Shown: positions 22,986 to 34,012 of the stretch, one piece after another
Position numbering within the stretch: the stretch's first letter is position 1
Layout of the letters: the number at the start of each line of letters is the position of its first letter
Source of the DNA: Eucommia ulmoides
Lineage: Eukaryota > Streptophyta > Magnoliopsida > Garryales > Eucommiaceae
DNA length: 64,000 nucleotides
Assembly (NCBI GenBank): GCA_016647705.1
Contig: CM028329.1
Span: forward strand, 16,116,410-16,180,409
Direction: 5' to 3'
Translations under genes and position numbers: made by a program
The notes under the pieces: generated by a model
Databases searched by the model: none
Told to the model about the DNA's origin: nothing
Seen by the model: only the letters and a program-made list of their open reading frames with translations

Positions 22986-23440
22986 ATGGAGCCTCAAACA
23001 TGAAAGGATGTGGAGTGGGAAGAATCATATCGACACCTGAGAAAGATCAACTTGAAAGACTCGTGCAGTTAGGTTTTCAAGCTTCCAATAATGAAGTAGA
23101 GTATAAAGCAGTGGTTCTCGGGCTAACTCTGGCAAAGGAGTTAGGTGCTCAGCATCTAGAAGTAAAGTCAGACTCTCAAGTGGTGATCAACTAGGTCAAT
23201 GGCTTGCTTATTATAAACGGAGACAAATTACGCCTCTATGCAGAAAAAGTAAAAGATCTCACTTCCCAGTTTCAAAGTTGTAAATTTGAAGCCATCCCAA
23301 GAATTGAACACGCCAAGGATGATGCTTTGTCCGTACTTGCTTCAATTTTGGGATTAAATCAAAAGTCTGAACTCGTTGAGTTTCTAGATCAGCCATCGAT
23401 CACTCCAACCCCTCAGTGTGCATGTATAGGTTAGCTGGAA
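22970..23440 (+). pseudogene. Gy2 second (archaeal-type) RNase H
   Basis: In a frame different from the previous domain the sequence reads WKLWVDGASNMKGCGVG, then 23000-23434 gives FQASNNEVEYKAVVLGLTLA and HLEVKSDSQVVIN, a TAG, then VNG and a helical tail ending near VLASILGL. DGAS, NNEVEY and DSQ are the D/E/D positions of the archaeal-like RNase H (aRNH). Dual RNase H domains are diagnostic of the Tat lineage. The TAG replaces the Gln expected in VINQVNG. Confidence 0.85.
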
Positions 23441-24700
23441 GAAGAAATTGATTGGAGGACTTCTATAGTTTAGTATCTGAAGAAAGGAGACCTACCAGAC
23501 GATAAAGATGACTCTAGGAAAATTGTTTATAAATCGTCAAGGTATGTACTATCCGACGATAAACTATATAGATGATCTTTTTCCCAACCTTTATTACTAT
23601 GTTTAGGACCAAAAGAAGCGAGCTATGTTCTACAAGAAATACATGAAGGCGTGTGTGGTAATCATCAATGGGGAAGGTCCTTGGTTCATAAAGTATTGAG
23701 AGTGGGATATTATTGGCCAACCATGCGCACTGATGCAGCAGAGTATGTACGAAAATGCGACAAGTGCCAATGATTCTCTAATGATATCAAGGTCCCAGCT
23801 CAACAATAAACTCCAATCACTAGTCCTTGGCCATTTGCTCAGTGGGGAATGAATGTTTTAGGTCCTTTTACTCCAGCTCCTGGAAACAAAAAATACTTGT
23901 TGGTGGTTATAGACTATTTCACCAAATGGGTTGAAACAGAGGCTTTGTAAGTGAAAATGAACTAAATAATTTTCTATGGAAACAAGTCATTTGCTGTTTT
24001 GGCATACCTACTGTTCTTATATCTAACAATGAAACTCAATTGACTAGAGGGAAAGTTGGATGGATGTACAATAAGCTCAAGATACAATATCAAACATCTA
24101 GTCCAGCATATCCCCAAGCAAACGGACAAGCGAAGGTGACCAATCGCTCAATTAAAGAGGCACTTAAAAAATGCTTAGATGATGCTAAAGGCAAATGAGT
24201 GGAAGAACTTCTTGGAGTTTTGTGGGCCTATCGCACCACCCCAACGTCTACAACTGGAGAAACACCATTTTATTTAACTTATGGAACTGAAGCTGTCATT
24301 CCAGTTGAGATTGGGTTGCCAACCAGAAGAGTTGATGCTGCTGATTTAAAGAAGAATAGAGGCTGCATACAAGAGGAATTGGATCAACTTGAAGAAAAAC
24401 GTGATAAGGCATTAATGCGTATGATAGCTTACAAGACTAAGATGGCACGCAGATTTAATCATGCAGTTTGCCCAAGGAGTTTCACCATTGGAGACTTGGT
24501 ACTTTGATGGGTAATACCTCACTGACCAGAAACTCGCTTGGGGAAGCTTGCTCCAAACTGGGAGGGCCCTCATCGCGTCATTAAAGTTAATAGACCAGGA
24601 ACTTATTGGCTTGAAGAACTTGATGGAGTTGTTGTTCCTAGACCTTGGAAGATCTCTCATTTGCAGAAGTATTTTGTATGAGTTCTTTATCTTAAATCTC
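23441..24700 (+). pseudogene. Gy2 integrase
   Basis: Zinc-domain pieces are seen near 23630-23775 (EIHEGVCGNH, VGYYWPTMRTDAAEYV, KCDKCQ). The rve core follows: AQWGMNVLGPFTPAPG, VVIDYFTKWVETEAL. A later piece, 24199-24507, gives VLWAYRTTPTSTTGETPFYL and TYGTEAVIPVEIGLP. All three DDE positions are changed: WGMN (D to N), ISNNETQ (D to N) and NGQAKVTN (E to K). Each is a G-to-A type change. The C-terminal GPHRVIKV-like end is shifted in frame. Strand transfer activity must be lost. Confidence 0.88.
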
Positions 24701-24785
24701 TGTTTCTTTTTAAATAAGTTGTCTCCTGAAGGTATTTTTTAGAGAAATTAATAAATGTTTAATTTCATGAGATTTATTTTTATTT

Positions 24786-25310
24786 AACTGAGCACATCAA
24801 CTTAGCATTTAACTGGGCACATCAGCCCAGCAAATAACTGAGTTCTCTAACTCAGAATTTAACTGGGCACATCAGCCCAGCCAACAACTGAGTTCTCTAA
24901 CTCAGAATTTAACCGAGCATATCAACTTAACATTTAACTGAGCACACCAGCTCAGAATTTAATTGGGCACATTAGCCCAGCAAACAACTGAGTTCTCTAA
25001 TTCAGAAATTAACTGAGCACATCAGCTCAACATTTAACTGGGCATATCAGCTCAGCAAACAACTGAGTTCTCCAACTCAGAATTTAACTGAGCACATCAG
25101 CCCAACCAACAACTGAGTTCTCCAACTCAGAATTTAACTGAGCACATCAGCTCAACATTTAACTGAGCACACCAGCTCATAATTTAACTGGCACATCAGC
25201 CCAGCCAACAACTGATTTCTCCAATTCAGATTTTACCTGAGCACATCAGCTCAGCATTTCACTGGGTACCTCATCCCAACAAACAACTGTGTTCCCTAAC
25301 TTAAAGTTCA
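24786..25310 (+). repeat. 21 tandem 25-bp units, each a small hairpin
   Basis: Units start at 24786 and every 25 bases to 25186, then 25210, 25235, 25260 and 25285; one unit is 24 bp. Consensus: AACTGRGYWCWYYARCYCAG plus 5 bases. Most units contain an exact inverted repeat: CTGGGC-ACATCA-GCCCAG, CTGAGC-ACATCA-GCTCAG or CTGAGTT-CTCT-AACTCAG. Three unit types often alternate, giving a 75-bp higher-order period. The array sits between the integrase and the antisense gene, the hypervariable 3' region where Tat elements are known to carry tandem repeats. Confidence 0.95.
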
Positions 25311-25695
25311 ACTCAGTATTTTATTAGGACGTATTGGCTAAACAAGCACTTATGTTTTTAAGTTTCTAATTAAGATGGGTAGTTCAGTACAAGCGGATAT
25401 TGTGCCTCAACAAGTTATCAAGTTTCAACACTCAGATGGAGGGTATCAAAGTATTACTCTAGAGTTTTTTCTTCTACTGTCTTATGCATGTTCAACGATT
25501 CGTAACTAAGTTATGTATCCTAATTTTGTTACGAAGGAGGGCACTGTAGAGAGGCAGTGTAGAGAAAATGTATTATTATAAAAACCCATTCATATTATAA
25601 GGAAATTAATACATGGGTTCTTCAAAAAAAAAAAAAAAAAAAAGGTTCGTTTTTTCTTCTTCTTCTTTTTCATCCGGGGCTAAGGAGGAGGCACT
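25311..25695. other. Gy2 spacer between hairpin array and antisense gene
   Basis: No coding region is seen. It contains a poly-A run of 19-20 bases at 25624-25643 followed by TTCTTCTTCTT. The sequence up to the poly-A, with ggaaattaatacatggg, could be the 3' end of the sense pol transcript, but this is inference. Confidence 0.4.
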
Positions 25696-28600
25696 TTAAT
25701 CTGAGTCTGCAGAAGCAAAAAAGTCAAGATCCTCTGAGTCGGGGTTGGAAAGGAAAAATTCATGATCTTCGTATTGGTTGAGTTTTCGGATTAGTTCATG
25801 AATTTTTTCCCTCTTCTCCTCGTTCTTCTTCAGGAGTGTATCTCTCTTCGCCTTCATAGCATTAGTGTAAAGCTTCTGATAGTTGAAGTTGGCAACCAGA
25901 TCTTTCTTGCTTCTTTCAACATCTTTCAATTCATCTTTCGCTTCGAGGTAGTGAGAAACAACTTGGAAATGGGCCGATTCCATCGCAGCAAAGATGGCAA
26001 GAGCTTCTTCCATAGAGCAAAAACGTGGATATTTGTCTTTAGTATCCATGGCAATCTGCATCAAAGAACGAAAGCACTCTCCTAGTTCGATCTCGTTGTT
26101 TATCTCAATTTGGATTCTTGAATGAGCAGAAGGGCCGTTAATCCATATGTTGGAAGTGGAGCCCATGACTGTTAAAAAGAAGGGTTTCTTGAAGATATGA
26201 AGAACCCGTGGTGCCTTTAAATAGTCAAGAAAGAAGAATGGGAAAAGATAATTAAAGCGTCGAAAAAAAACGCATTAAATAAGGAAGTGACGTGCACTGG
26301 TAAAAAACGTACTGTAATCATCGCAAAAAATCTTGAAAATTGTAATGGTGGTGGCTGTTTAGTTACAGGTCATGATGATCAAAGATACGGTCATTAATAA
26401 AGTTATCACAGACCAATAGAAAACAAAAGGTGAAAAGAAAAGAAAAATTCAAATCGGCAGCAATCAGTTGTTTTGACCAAAATTTAGCTGAGTTATCAGT
26501 TGTCGTGATTAGGAGCAACATTCCATGCTGAGCTCTCTGCTGGCACATCAGCTGCTGAACTGGGTAAATCTTGATGTTCTTCAGTTACTTATTCTGTTTT
26601 GTCATCAAGATCTAGGAATAAGAGATCAGCCTCAAGAAGCTCCTCCAACACCAGCCTTTGACAGAAAGCAAAGCCAACTTTTGAAGCCTCTTTAATTCTT
26701 TCTTGAAGGAATACCAGAGGTTGTCAATTTCTTTTTTGGCTTTCTCTTTTGCAGCAGACAACTCAGCAGACATTTGTTTTTTTTTTCCGGAATGAAGCCT
26801 TTGAAGAGCAGCCTCTTTCTCTTGGAACTGATCACGATCTCTCTAGAGGGCAACATTTTTTCCTTTATCTCAGTATCCTTCTGGTCAATTATTAGACGTG
26901 CTGAGGCAAGTTCCTTTGAAAGGTTGCAGGATTATTATCTGAGAGACGTGCATTCTTCTCTAATCACAGTGATCGATGTCCTAAGCTCGCTATTCTCAAA
27001 ACAGAAAGTGCATTACTCTTTTGGAGAACCTCCCTTTGCTCGTTGGCAGACTGTAATTTGGCCTTGAACTGTTCTTGTGAGAATCTAGACAAGGCAAGAT
27101 CAGTAGCAAGCCTTAATTTTTTATTCTCCAGATCTTGTACCTTGGCTTCAACCTTGCTGAGCTCAGTCATTTGATGCATCAGTTGGGCATCTAGCTCGTT
27201 CTCATCTCAGCACAGTTGGCCAGAGTGGATGACATATACATACACTAACATGATAAGGTGATTATTAAAGAGGATAAATAGTCAGATTATTCAATAAGGA
27301 TAGACTAAAATGATGCAAATACTTGGAAAAGAGCATAGATCACTATTCAGAAGATTTCAGGTTTGTTCTTGCCTTCAGTCTTTTTCTTGCCTTTGTCCTA
27401 TGATTGATCATAAAGAAACTTTATAGCATCATCGAAAATTACGTGATGACTTGGAACAGAAGGACCAACTTTATCAATGAGCTGGCACATTTGTTGTTTA
27501 GTCATTCCTTGACCAATTCTTTGACAGGAAGTAGGGATTGGGGAAGAATGATGACTAGCCATAGAAGGATCATCAACTAGAAAATTGACAACAACAGGCT
27601 CTGTGGCAGAGACATCAGCTGATCTGGAAACAAAAGATGGTTCGCCTTGAGCTTGTTCAGTAGTGCGAACGAATGATAGAATTGCAACTGGAATAACGCC
27701 TCTTTGGCGTAGGATGAGAGGTTGGTAGTCATCAACAGATACTGCTGTTTCAGGATCATCGTGAGAGATGGATTTCCGGATGGTTGGGTTGCTAGCATTA
27801 TCGTTAGGAGGATGGGATACTGATTGATCATTCCTTTTGACGAGTCTTTTTGTTGGTCTCTTCTTTTTTCGGGTGGTGATTTAAATTTCAGCTAATTCTT
27901 GAAGACGAGACGGGTCCATTGAAGGTTGGATGAATGGCCGATATGTTAATTCTCTATAAAGGCGATCTCTGGGGATTAGAAACTTATTCAACTCTTCTTT
28001 AAGTATTGGAGTAAGACCAATTTTCCGAGAAGCACTATCACCTACATTTGATAAATCAATAAGTATGATCAAAATCACTTCGGCAGAATTTCAAATAAGA
28101 AATAGACTGTTGGGTATATCATTACTTGGGGAGTTGAAGCGTTTTGTCACCATTGAGGACTGTCCCATTTCTTCAGAAGAGAATTCCCAATCTCAGAAAA
28201 GAAAAAGTACCATGGCTGCCAGTTTCTGACCTTCGTTGGAAGGACTATAAGAAATGAACATTCTTTGGGGATAGAAAGGTAATACCTATTGATTTTTGCA
28301 AGATACTTGAGTTGGCTTATGCTTCTAATTGTATCAACAGAAAGGGTAATGTCATTTCGCCTAGCAAGATTATGGCTCCCATAATTTGGTGAAAACTATT
28401 TGGAGTTAGCTGAGATGGAGAAATTTTCATTTGGCAAAAAAGATTACGGAGAAACGAGGAAAAAGGAAGGGTAAGTCTATACTCAAACATCTAGAAGTAG
28501 AGGCATACCTCATTTTCTTTGGAATCCTGAGGACGTTCATCTTTAAATGGAACCCTAATCGACACAGATAATGGGATTCTGTATTGTTCTTTAAATGCTG

Positions 28601-28745
28601 AGAGCCATTCTATTGGAAACTTACTTACTTCTAGATCTATATCAGGGTTAGAATGTGAAGGAGCTGGGGCAGTCGCCGTCTGTTCCATTGTAGGATTTGA
28701 CGATGAGCCCGCTTCGATGGAATTAATTAATCGATTTGACGACAT
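25696..28745 (-). pseudogene. Gy2 antisense gene (aORF), putative gypsy-type transposon domain plus coiled coil
   Basis: The minus-strand start at 28745 opens MSSNRLINSIEAGSSSNP, then FPIEWLSAFKEQYRIPLSVS and RVPFKDERP. After a TAG (28491-28493) it continues in frame with YRLTLPFSSFLRNLF and KISPSQLTPNSFHQIMGAII. This pattern matches the Putative gypsy type transposon family (Pfam Transposase_28 type). Farther on are a linker (GLTPILKEELNKFLIPRDRL), SCQRIGQGMTKQQMCQLIDK, a coiled coil (27179-26964, KVEAKVQDLENKKLRLA) and the last frame 26166-25696. That frame is a charged coiled coil ending SDSEDLDFFASADSD-like and opens MGSTSNIWINGPSAHS. Some breaks may be introns. The product's function is unknown; antisense extra ORFs at this place are known in Tat elements. 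Confidence 0.75.
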
Positions 28746-28867
28746 TTTGTAAAATAATGAATAACAACTCAAAATGCAAAGAAAAATATCAAGAATCGAA
28801 GGGATGCAAGGAAGAACTTACTCAAAGAAGAAGTGATCTTTCGTTTCTTTTCGTCTGAATCGTCACG

Positions 28868-28884
28868 AAAATCAGGAGGGCAAA
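28868..28884 (+). other. Gy2 polypurine tract
   Basis: AAAATCAGGAGGGCAAA directly precedes the 3' LTR start TGATGTG. This purine-rich block is where plus-strand DNA synthesis is primed. Confidence 0.8.
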
Positions 28885-29537
28885 TGATGTGTGTAAAAAT
28901 CCTGCCCCAAACTGACCTAGGTATAAAATTCTAAACGGGTCGGATCCGTTATATGGGTTCCAAATTGAAGCCAGATAAGCCCGTATGTTAAATGGGATGG
29001 GGTGGCATAAGCCTATGATTCAAACACTGGTTAGGTGATCTATATGAATATATGGGCTGCCACATGATAAGGCCTATAGTTGGGTATTAATAAGCCCACA
29101 ATGTCAAAAGCCAAAGAGAAAACAGTCATTTTAGAGTTTGGATTAAAACCTATATATGTTAAGGTAAGTTTGAATTGATTGTAACAGTTCATAATTAATG
29201 GTGACTGTTACAGATATTTTCCCTTTATTATGGGGATAATGGCTATTGTACGTAATGGTAGAGATACGAATAACTGAATAATATTTCCATTCAAGTAATA
29301 ACAAGCAGATCATCCTATAAAAGGGAAGAAGGTAACAGGTAATAGGGGACTAATTTCTAGTGTGTAACTAATTCTCACTATATTCTGATTAACTTATTCT
29401 CACGCTGTAGGTTCTTTGGCTGACACCACACCAGTGTTCCCATTAGAATTCACGATTTTGCAGGTAAGAAAGAAAGACGAAAGACTTTCTAGTACGTGTG
29501 GAGATTGACACGTGACTGGGAATTTTTTACTACATCA
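28885..29537 (+). mobile_element. Gy2 3' LTR (653 bp)
   Basis: It is the partner of 18610-19266 with the same ends TGATGTGTG...TACTACATCA. After it, Gy1 coding sequence resumes with ACTGAGTCAGAAATTGGCG, in register with the frame cut at 18609. This proves that Gy2 (10,928 bp in all) is inserted in Gy1. Confidence 0.93.
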
Positions 29538-31095
29538 TGCACTGAGTCAGAAATTGGCGGGTTCGGCTGCACATCTTCGAGTTGTTCACACTAATCTATA
29601 TGTCGAGCTGAGATCTCTGCGAGTGCAGTTGGCGATTGGTCAGACGGTAGCATTGCTTGCAACTTTAACTTTGAGATCGATATTAATCGACTGTATTATA
29701 GAAGCGCAGAAGTCGGATGCCCAATTGGGGAAGATCAGAGATGAAATGAAGAATAGTCATAGAGCTGACTATCACATCAGGGATAGTGATGAAGCTTTGA
29801 TGTTTGAGAATAGACTATGTGTGCCTAATAATGCCAATTTGAATAAAGATATTCTGGAAGAAGCGCACAGCTCAACATACGCAATGCACCCAGGTAGTAC
29901 CAAATGTATCGGGATTTGCGAGAACACTATTGGTGGAATGAAATGAAATGAGAAATTATCGAATTTGTTGCCAGGTGTCTCGTTTGTTAGCAAGTCAAGA
30001 TCGAGCACCAACGTTCAAGTGGGTTATTGCAGCCTCTATCTATCCCAGAATGGAAATGGGAACATATTACGATGGTTTTCCTTACGGGATTACCCCGCAC
30101 TCAAAAGGGACATAATTTAATCTGGGTGATTGTTGATAGGCTCACCAAGTCTACTCATTTTCTGGTTGTAAAAACGACGTACGCTGGACAAGTATACAAA
30201 ACTATATATTGACGAGATTATCTGATTGCACAGTACGCCGGTTTCTATAGTGCCAGTTAGAGATTTGAGATTTACTTCGAAGTTCTGGCCGAGTCTTCAA
30301 GCTACTATGGGTACCAAGTTAAAATTTAGTACAACCTTCCATCATCAGACTGACGGCTAATCAGAGCGTATGATTCAGACATTGGAGGATATGATGAGGA
30401 GTTGTGTTCTAGAATTTCCTAGTAGCTGGGATGATCATTTGACGTTGATGGAATTTGCCTATAATAATAGCTACCATTTGGCAATCGAGATGGAACCATA
30501 TGAAGGGTTGTATGGAAGAAGATGCAGGACTCCAATCTGTTAGACTGAAGTAGAAGAACAAAAATTATTGATGCCGGATATAGCCCAGATAACGGCGGAC
30601 AAGGTCAAAGTGATTTAGGAAAGACTGAAGACTGCTCAGAGTCGGCAAAAGAGTTATGTTAATAAACATAGGCTTGAGTTGGAATTTAAAGTAGGTGATT
30701 ATGTGTTTTTGCGTATATCCCCGTGAAAGGGTATAATGAGATTTGGGAAAAAGAAAAAGTTAAGTCCGAGGTATATCGGGTCATACGAGATTCTAGAACG
30801 GGTTGACACGGCGGCCTATCGACTAGCCCTATCACCAGAATTATCTAGATTACATAGAAAATATGTGCTAGATCCTTCGCATGTGTTGACTTCTCAACCA
30901 ATTGAATTGAAAGAGAACTTAACATATGTTGAGGACCCAGTCCAGATTTTGAATCATAAAGATCAAGTGTTACGGACGAAAACGATTCCATTGGTGAAAG
31001 TGCTATGGCGCAGTCACTCGATGGAGGAAGCGACGTGGGAGCGAGAAGATAAGATGAGAAATCAATATCCGCATTTATTCGTTCAAGGTAACTAA
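29538..31095 (+). pseudogene. Gy1 integrase and chromodomain
   Basis: It continues RNase H with LSQKLAGSAAHLRVV, then the integrase zinc region (29512-29946; AMHPGSTK) and the core: WKWEHITMVFLTGLPRTQKG, VIVDRLTKSTHFLVV. The first catalytic Asp (usually TMDFV) is Val. The middle is frame-shifted (FHHQTDG, a stop, SERMIQTLEDMMRSC; the Glu is kept). The end, 30736-31095, is IGSYEILERVDTAAYRLALS then ILNHKDQVLRTKTIPLVKVL and WRSHSMEEATWERE. The latter is a chromodomain-type motif that marks Tekay-like chromoviruses and directs integration to heterochromatin. Stops occur at 30213, 30358, 30541, 30616 and 30724. Confidence 0.88.
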
Positions 31096-31118
31096 AATTT
31101 CAGGACAAAATTTCTTTT

Positions 31119-31131
31119 AGGAGGAAAGGAT
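31119..31131 (+). other. Gy1 polypurine tract
   Basis: AGGAGGAAAGGA directly precedes the LTR start TGTAAGACTC. The block ttcttttaggaggaaaggat is the usual chromovirus arrangement. Confidence 0.8.
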
Positions 31132-31704
31132 TGTAAGACTCGATGTTTGCATGTGCATAATTTTAGTTGCATTTTAGAATATCTAGAAAATAATAGGGTG
31201 CATTGCACTAATTAATATCTAGTTTAAAAATTGTAGGGGTTAATATGTTAATGTTGACTTTAACTTTTAAAAATATTGGGTTAATTTGTAATTTTGAAAA
31301 TTACTTTTAAGAGTTTTAGAGATTCAATAAATATATAACATTATCCAAGGGCTATATATGTAATATTAAAAAAAATTATTAATAAATAAATATAATATCA
31401 TTTAAAAAAATTAATTAACCTTATCTTCGTAGATATGGAATCAAAAAAAAAATATTAATAATAAAACTTATCCAAATTGTGGATAAGAGAGAAAAAAAAA
31501 CCCCACCTAGTGGACTTTAAAAAAATAAAAATAAAATAATAATAATAATAATAATAATAATAGGTAGATAAGGTTGGCGGTGAAAACCATTGCTATCTTA
31601 TATTTATATGTATACATCTATGCATTGTAAAAAAAAAGAAAAAAAAAAAAAGGTTTCCGGCCAAAAAGGGAAACGAGTAGGAACAAGTATCTTACATTTG
31701 TTTT

Positions 31705-31776
<72 letters not shown>

Positions 31777-31783
31777 GCAAAAA
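31132..31783 (+). mobile_element. Gy1 3' LTR, left part
   Basis: It matches 15439-16065 closely. It contains a short AAT run (31535-31561) and a TA then TG microsatellite (31702-31775). It ends at gcaaaaa where the Helitron begins, and the LTR continues at 37342 with taaactatatattacg. The 5' LTR at 16065-16085 reads gcaaaaataaattgtatatt without any interruption. Confidence 0.92.
31702..31775. repeat. (TA)n(TG)n microsatellite
   Basis: About 11 TA units are followed by about 24 TG units. The 5' LTR copy has a much shorter compound run, so this repeat expanded after the two LTRs separated. Open frames on both strands here are artefacts. Confidence 0.95.
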
Positions 31784-32736
31784 TCTATATAATAAATCAC
31801 CTCATTTACATCTGGAGCTATTGGATGTCTCTGGATATTCGTAGTCGTTAGATCAAAAATCACTTCATGAGTTTGAAAATGTCCTATTGTAGCTACAGTA
31901 ACTTCTTGGGCGAGAAACATTTAAGGCCCTTGGATCTAACATCTGACAGTCCAGATCAAACAACCATTTGATTCATTTGTTCTTTCAAGACTAGTGCCCT
32001 CTTATTCTCTCTCTCACTGTCACGTTCTTGCTTTTCTCTATCGTTCCTCTCTCTTACTCACACTCCGTCGCCGCTACAACTGGAGCACTACGGTGCCCTC
32101 ACCGTCTCTCTAGCCCTCACCATTGCCATCGCCATTGCCAGATCCTCAACGCTCCCAACCGACATCGATCGATTGGTCATCTTTGCTAAACCTTCAATCG
32201 ATCACCATTGCCGTTGTCGCCATCACCAACACTCTCTTCTCCACTCCTCAATCAAACTAACCGCCGGCTAGGTAGCTTCGATTCCTCGCCACCCATCTCT
32301 ACTCTTTCCATCTTCAAGGTTCGACGACGTCCTCACCTCCAAAACACAACAGTGGTTTGAATCCAGGTTTTGTTTCTTCCTCTCTCTTCGCTGATCTGTT
32401 GAGTGCGTTTCTTTCAATTTTGATTTGGTTTTTTTCTGAATTAATTTTTGTTCATCTCATTTGATTCTCTATTCTCGATTTAGGTTTTTGTTCATCGCAT
32501 TTGATTCTGCATTCGATAACTGTTTCGGTCGTCTCCCTTCACTAGTCGTTGAGTAGCTTGGATCCAGGTTTTTTCTCTCCCTCTCTCTCCTTGATCTGTT
32601 ATATTTCTCCATCCTTTCATTTTTCATTTTGAGCACTTTGAATCTGAACTGTTTGATTTGGATTTGAATTTCAACTATTTCTTTGACTATTTATTTATTT
32701 TATTTTATTTTTGCGATTTTTCTTTTTCAATTTCAG

Positions 32737-32813
32737 ATTCTCCAATTGATTCTTGGATAGAGACCCCTGGAGCTGAAGTAATGTCGTTTCCTAATTATCA
32801 GACCCCTTTTCAA
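32737..32813 (+). other. Captured exon candidate in the Helitron
   Basis: A good acceptor (TTTTTCAATTTCAG, ending 32736) and a good donor (CAA/GTATGTTT, GT at 32814) bracket 77 bases that are open in one frame and encode SPIDSWIETPGAEVMSFPNY followed by QTPFQ. An ATG lies inside. Upstream lies CT-rich leader-like sequence. This looks like the first coding exon of a host gene copied by the Helitron. I do not recognise the protein. Confidence 0.35.
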
Positions 32814-33955
32814 GTATGTTTAACTAACCTCAACCCTAATTTCTGAATTTCCATTTCTCTTTTCATTTTCCAAAACCAGTCTACTCCCATGTTCTCTTTG
32901 ATGGCGTTTGTTTAGTGTTTATTTAGATGGAGTTTGTTTAGTGTTTCAGTTCTTAGAAATTAGTCTATCTGGCATTTGTAGTGTTTATTTAAATGGCGTC
33001 TGTTTTGTGTTTCTGTTCTCAAAAAACTTGGAACAGGAGCTATGAAATGGGTTTTACTTTTGGAATTTGATTTTCAATTCATACTTTGGAGCTATGAAAT
33101 GGGTTTTACTTGAATTCAACTTGATCAAAAACTTAACAAACGCAACCTGAGGCGTTTGTTTTAGTTTTCTGCTTCAGTTTTTTTGTCCCAAAATTTCTGT
33201 TTCTGCTTCTGTTCTAGAAAACATTTAGGAGTTGTTGATAGAAATTTGTTCTAAAATTCTCTTAGGAAACACAACCTAATTTATTTTTTTTTTGGTTAAT
33301 TTTGTTTCTGTTCTCAATTTTCGGGAACAAATGCCACCAAAGGTTTTTGTTCAGTTTATGATTCAGGTTTTTGTTTTGTTTATGATTCCGTTTTTTGTTT
33401 TGTTTATGACCAAGAATATTCTATTTTTTATTTTGGTTTTGCTCCAATCTTTTTAGAAATCTGGGAATAGAAACACTAAACAAAAAGATATGTAATGAGT
33501 TGGCCTTTTTAATTTATGAATGCATCAATTGGAATTTCAGATGTTGTCACTGCGCTTTTACAAGTCCAAGCTCCAATTTGCTTTACAATTAGTTTATTAT
33601 AGCAAATTCAACTAAATTTGAATTGAATAATTTGAATTTGAGCTTGATTTTTTTTTTTTCTTCTGGGGATTGAATTTTCAGCAATGTTTACCGCCCGTTT
33701 GGTAACATGCAAGAAGAAACCAAAAATTATCCAGCAAACGAATTCATAACAAGAGCAGTACCAAGGAGAAACATCGAAATATTTTTCAGGAATCCATAGC
33801 TAATTAAAGGTCTCATAAGATCAAATCTCATAAAAGTGATCATAGAGAAATACAAACACTAATTGTTTCCACGAAGCAAAATCAAAGGCTCAAAAGAAAT
33901 CCATAACTGAAATCGAGAACCTAAAAGAAGCAACAACGAGCCGATTACTTAGATC

Positions 33956-34012
33956 TATGCCTCATCTTTCGATGCTTCATCTTCAATCTCCTCATTCGCT
34001 TCTTCTTCCATT
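33956..34012 (-). other. Acidic micro-ORF, possible captured start exon (minus)
   Basis: The minus strand reads ATG then 17 codons of MEEEANEEIEDEASKDEA before TAG. It could be the start of a captured gene in reverse orientation or a chance acidic run. 33690-34190 shares the gene-leader look (repeated aaatcgatcgga / gaatcaatcgg phrases), but no exon continues. Confidence 0.2.

Noticed and set aside
24786-25310. Regular short repeats resembling a CRISPR array
   Set aside because: Units are contiguous with no unique spacers, lie inside a plant retrotransposon, and there are no cas genes.
27577-27831. Independent minus-strand gene in Gy2
   Set aside because: It is a shifted-frame piece of the antisense gene spanning 25696-28745.
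31590-31920. ORFs on both strands around the TG repeat
   Set aside because: They consist of VCVCVC or HTHTHT runs from the microsatellite and cross the LTR/Helitron boundary.
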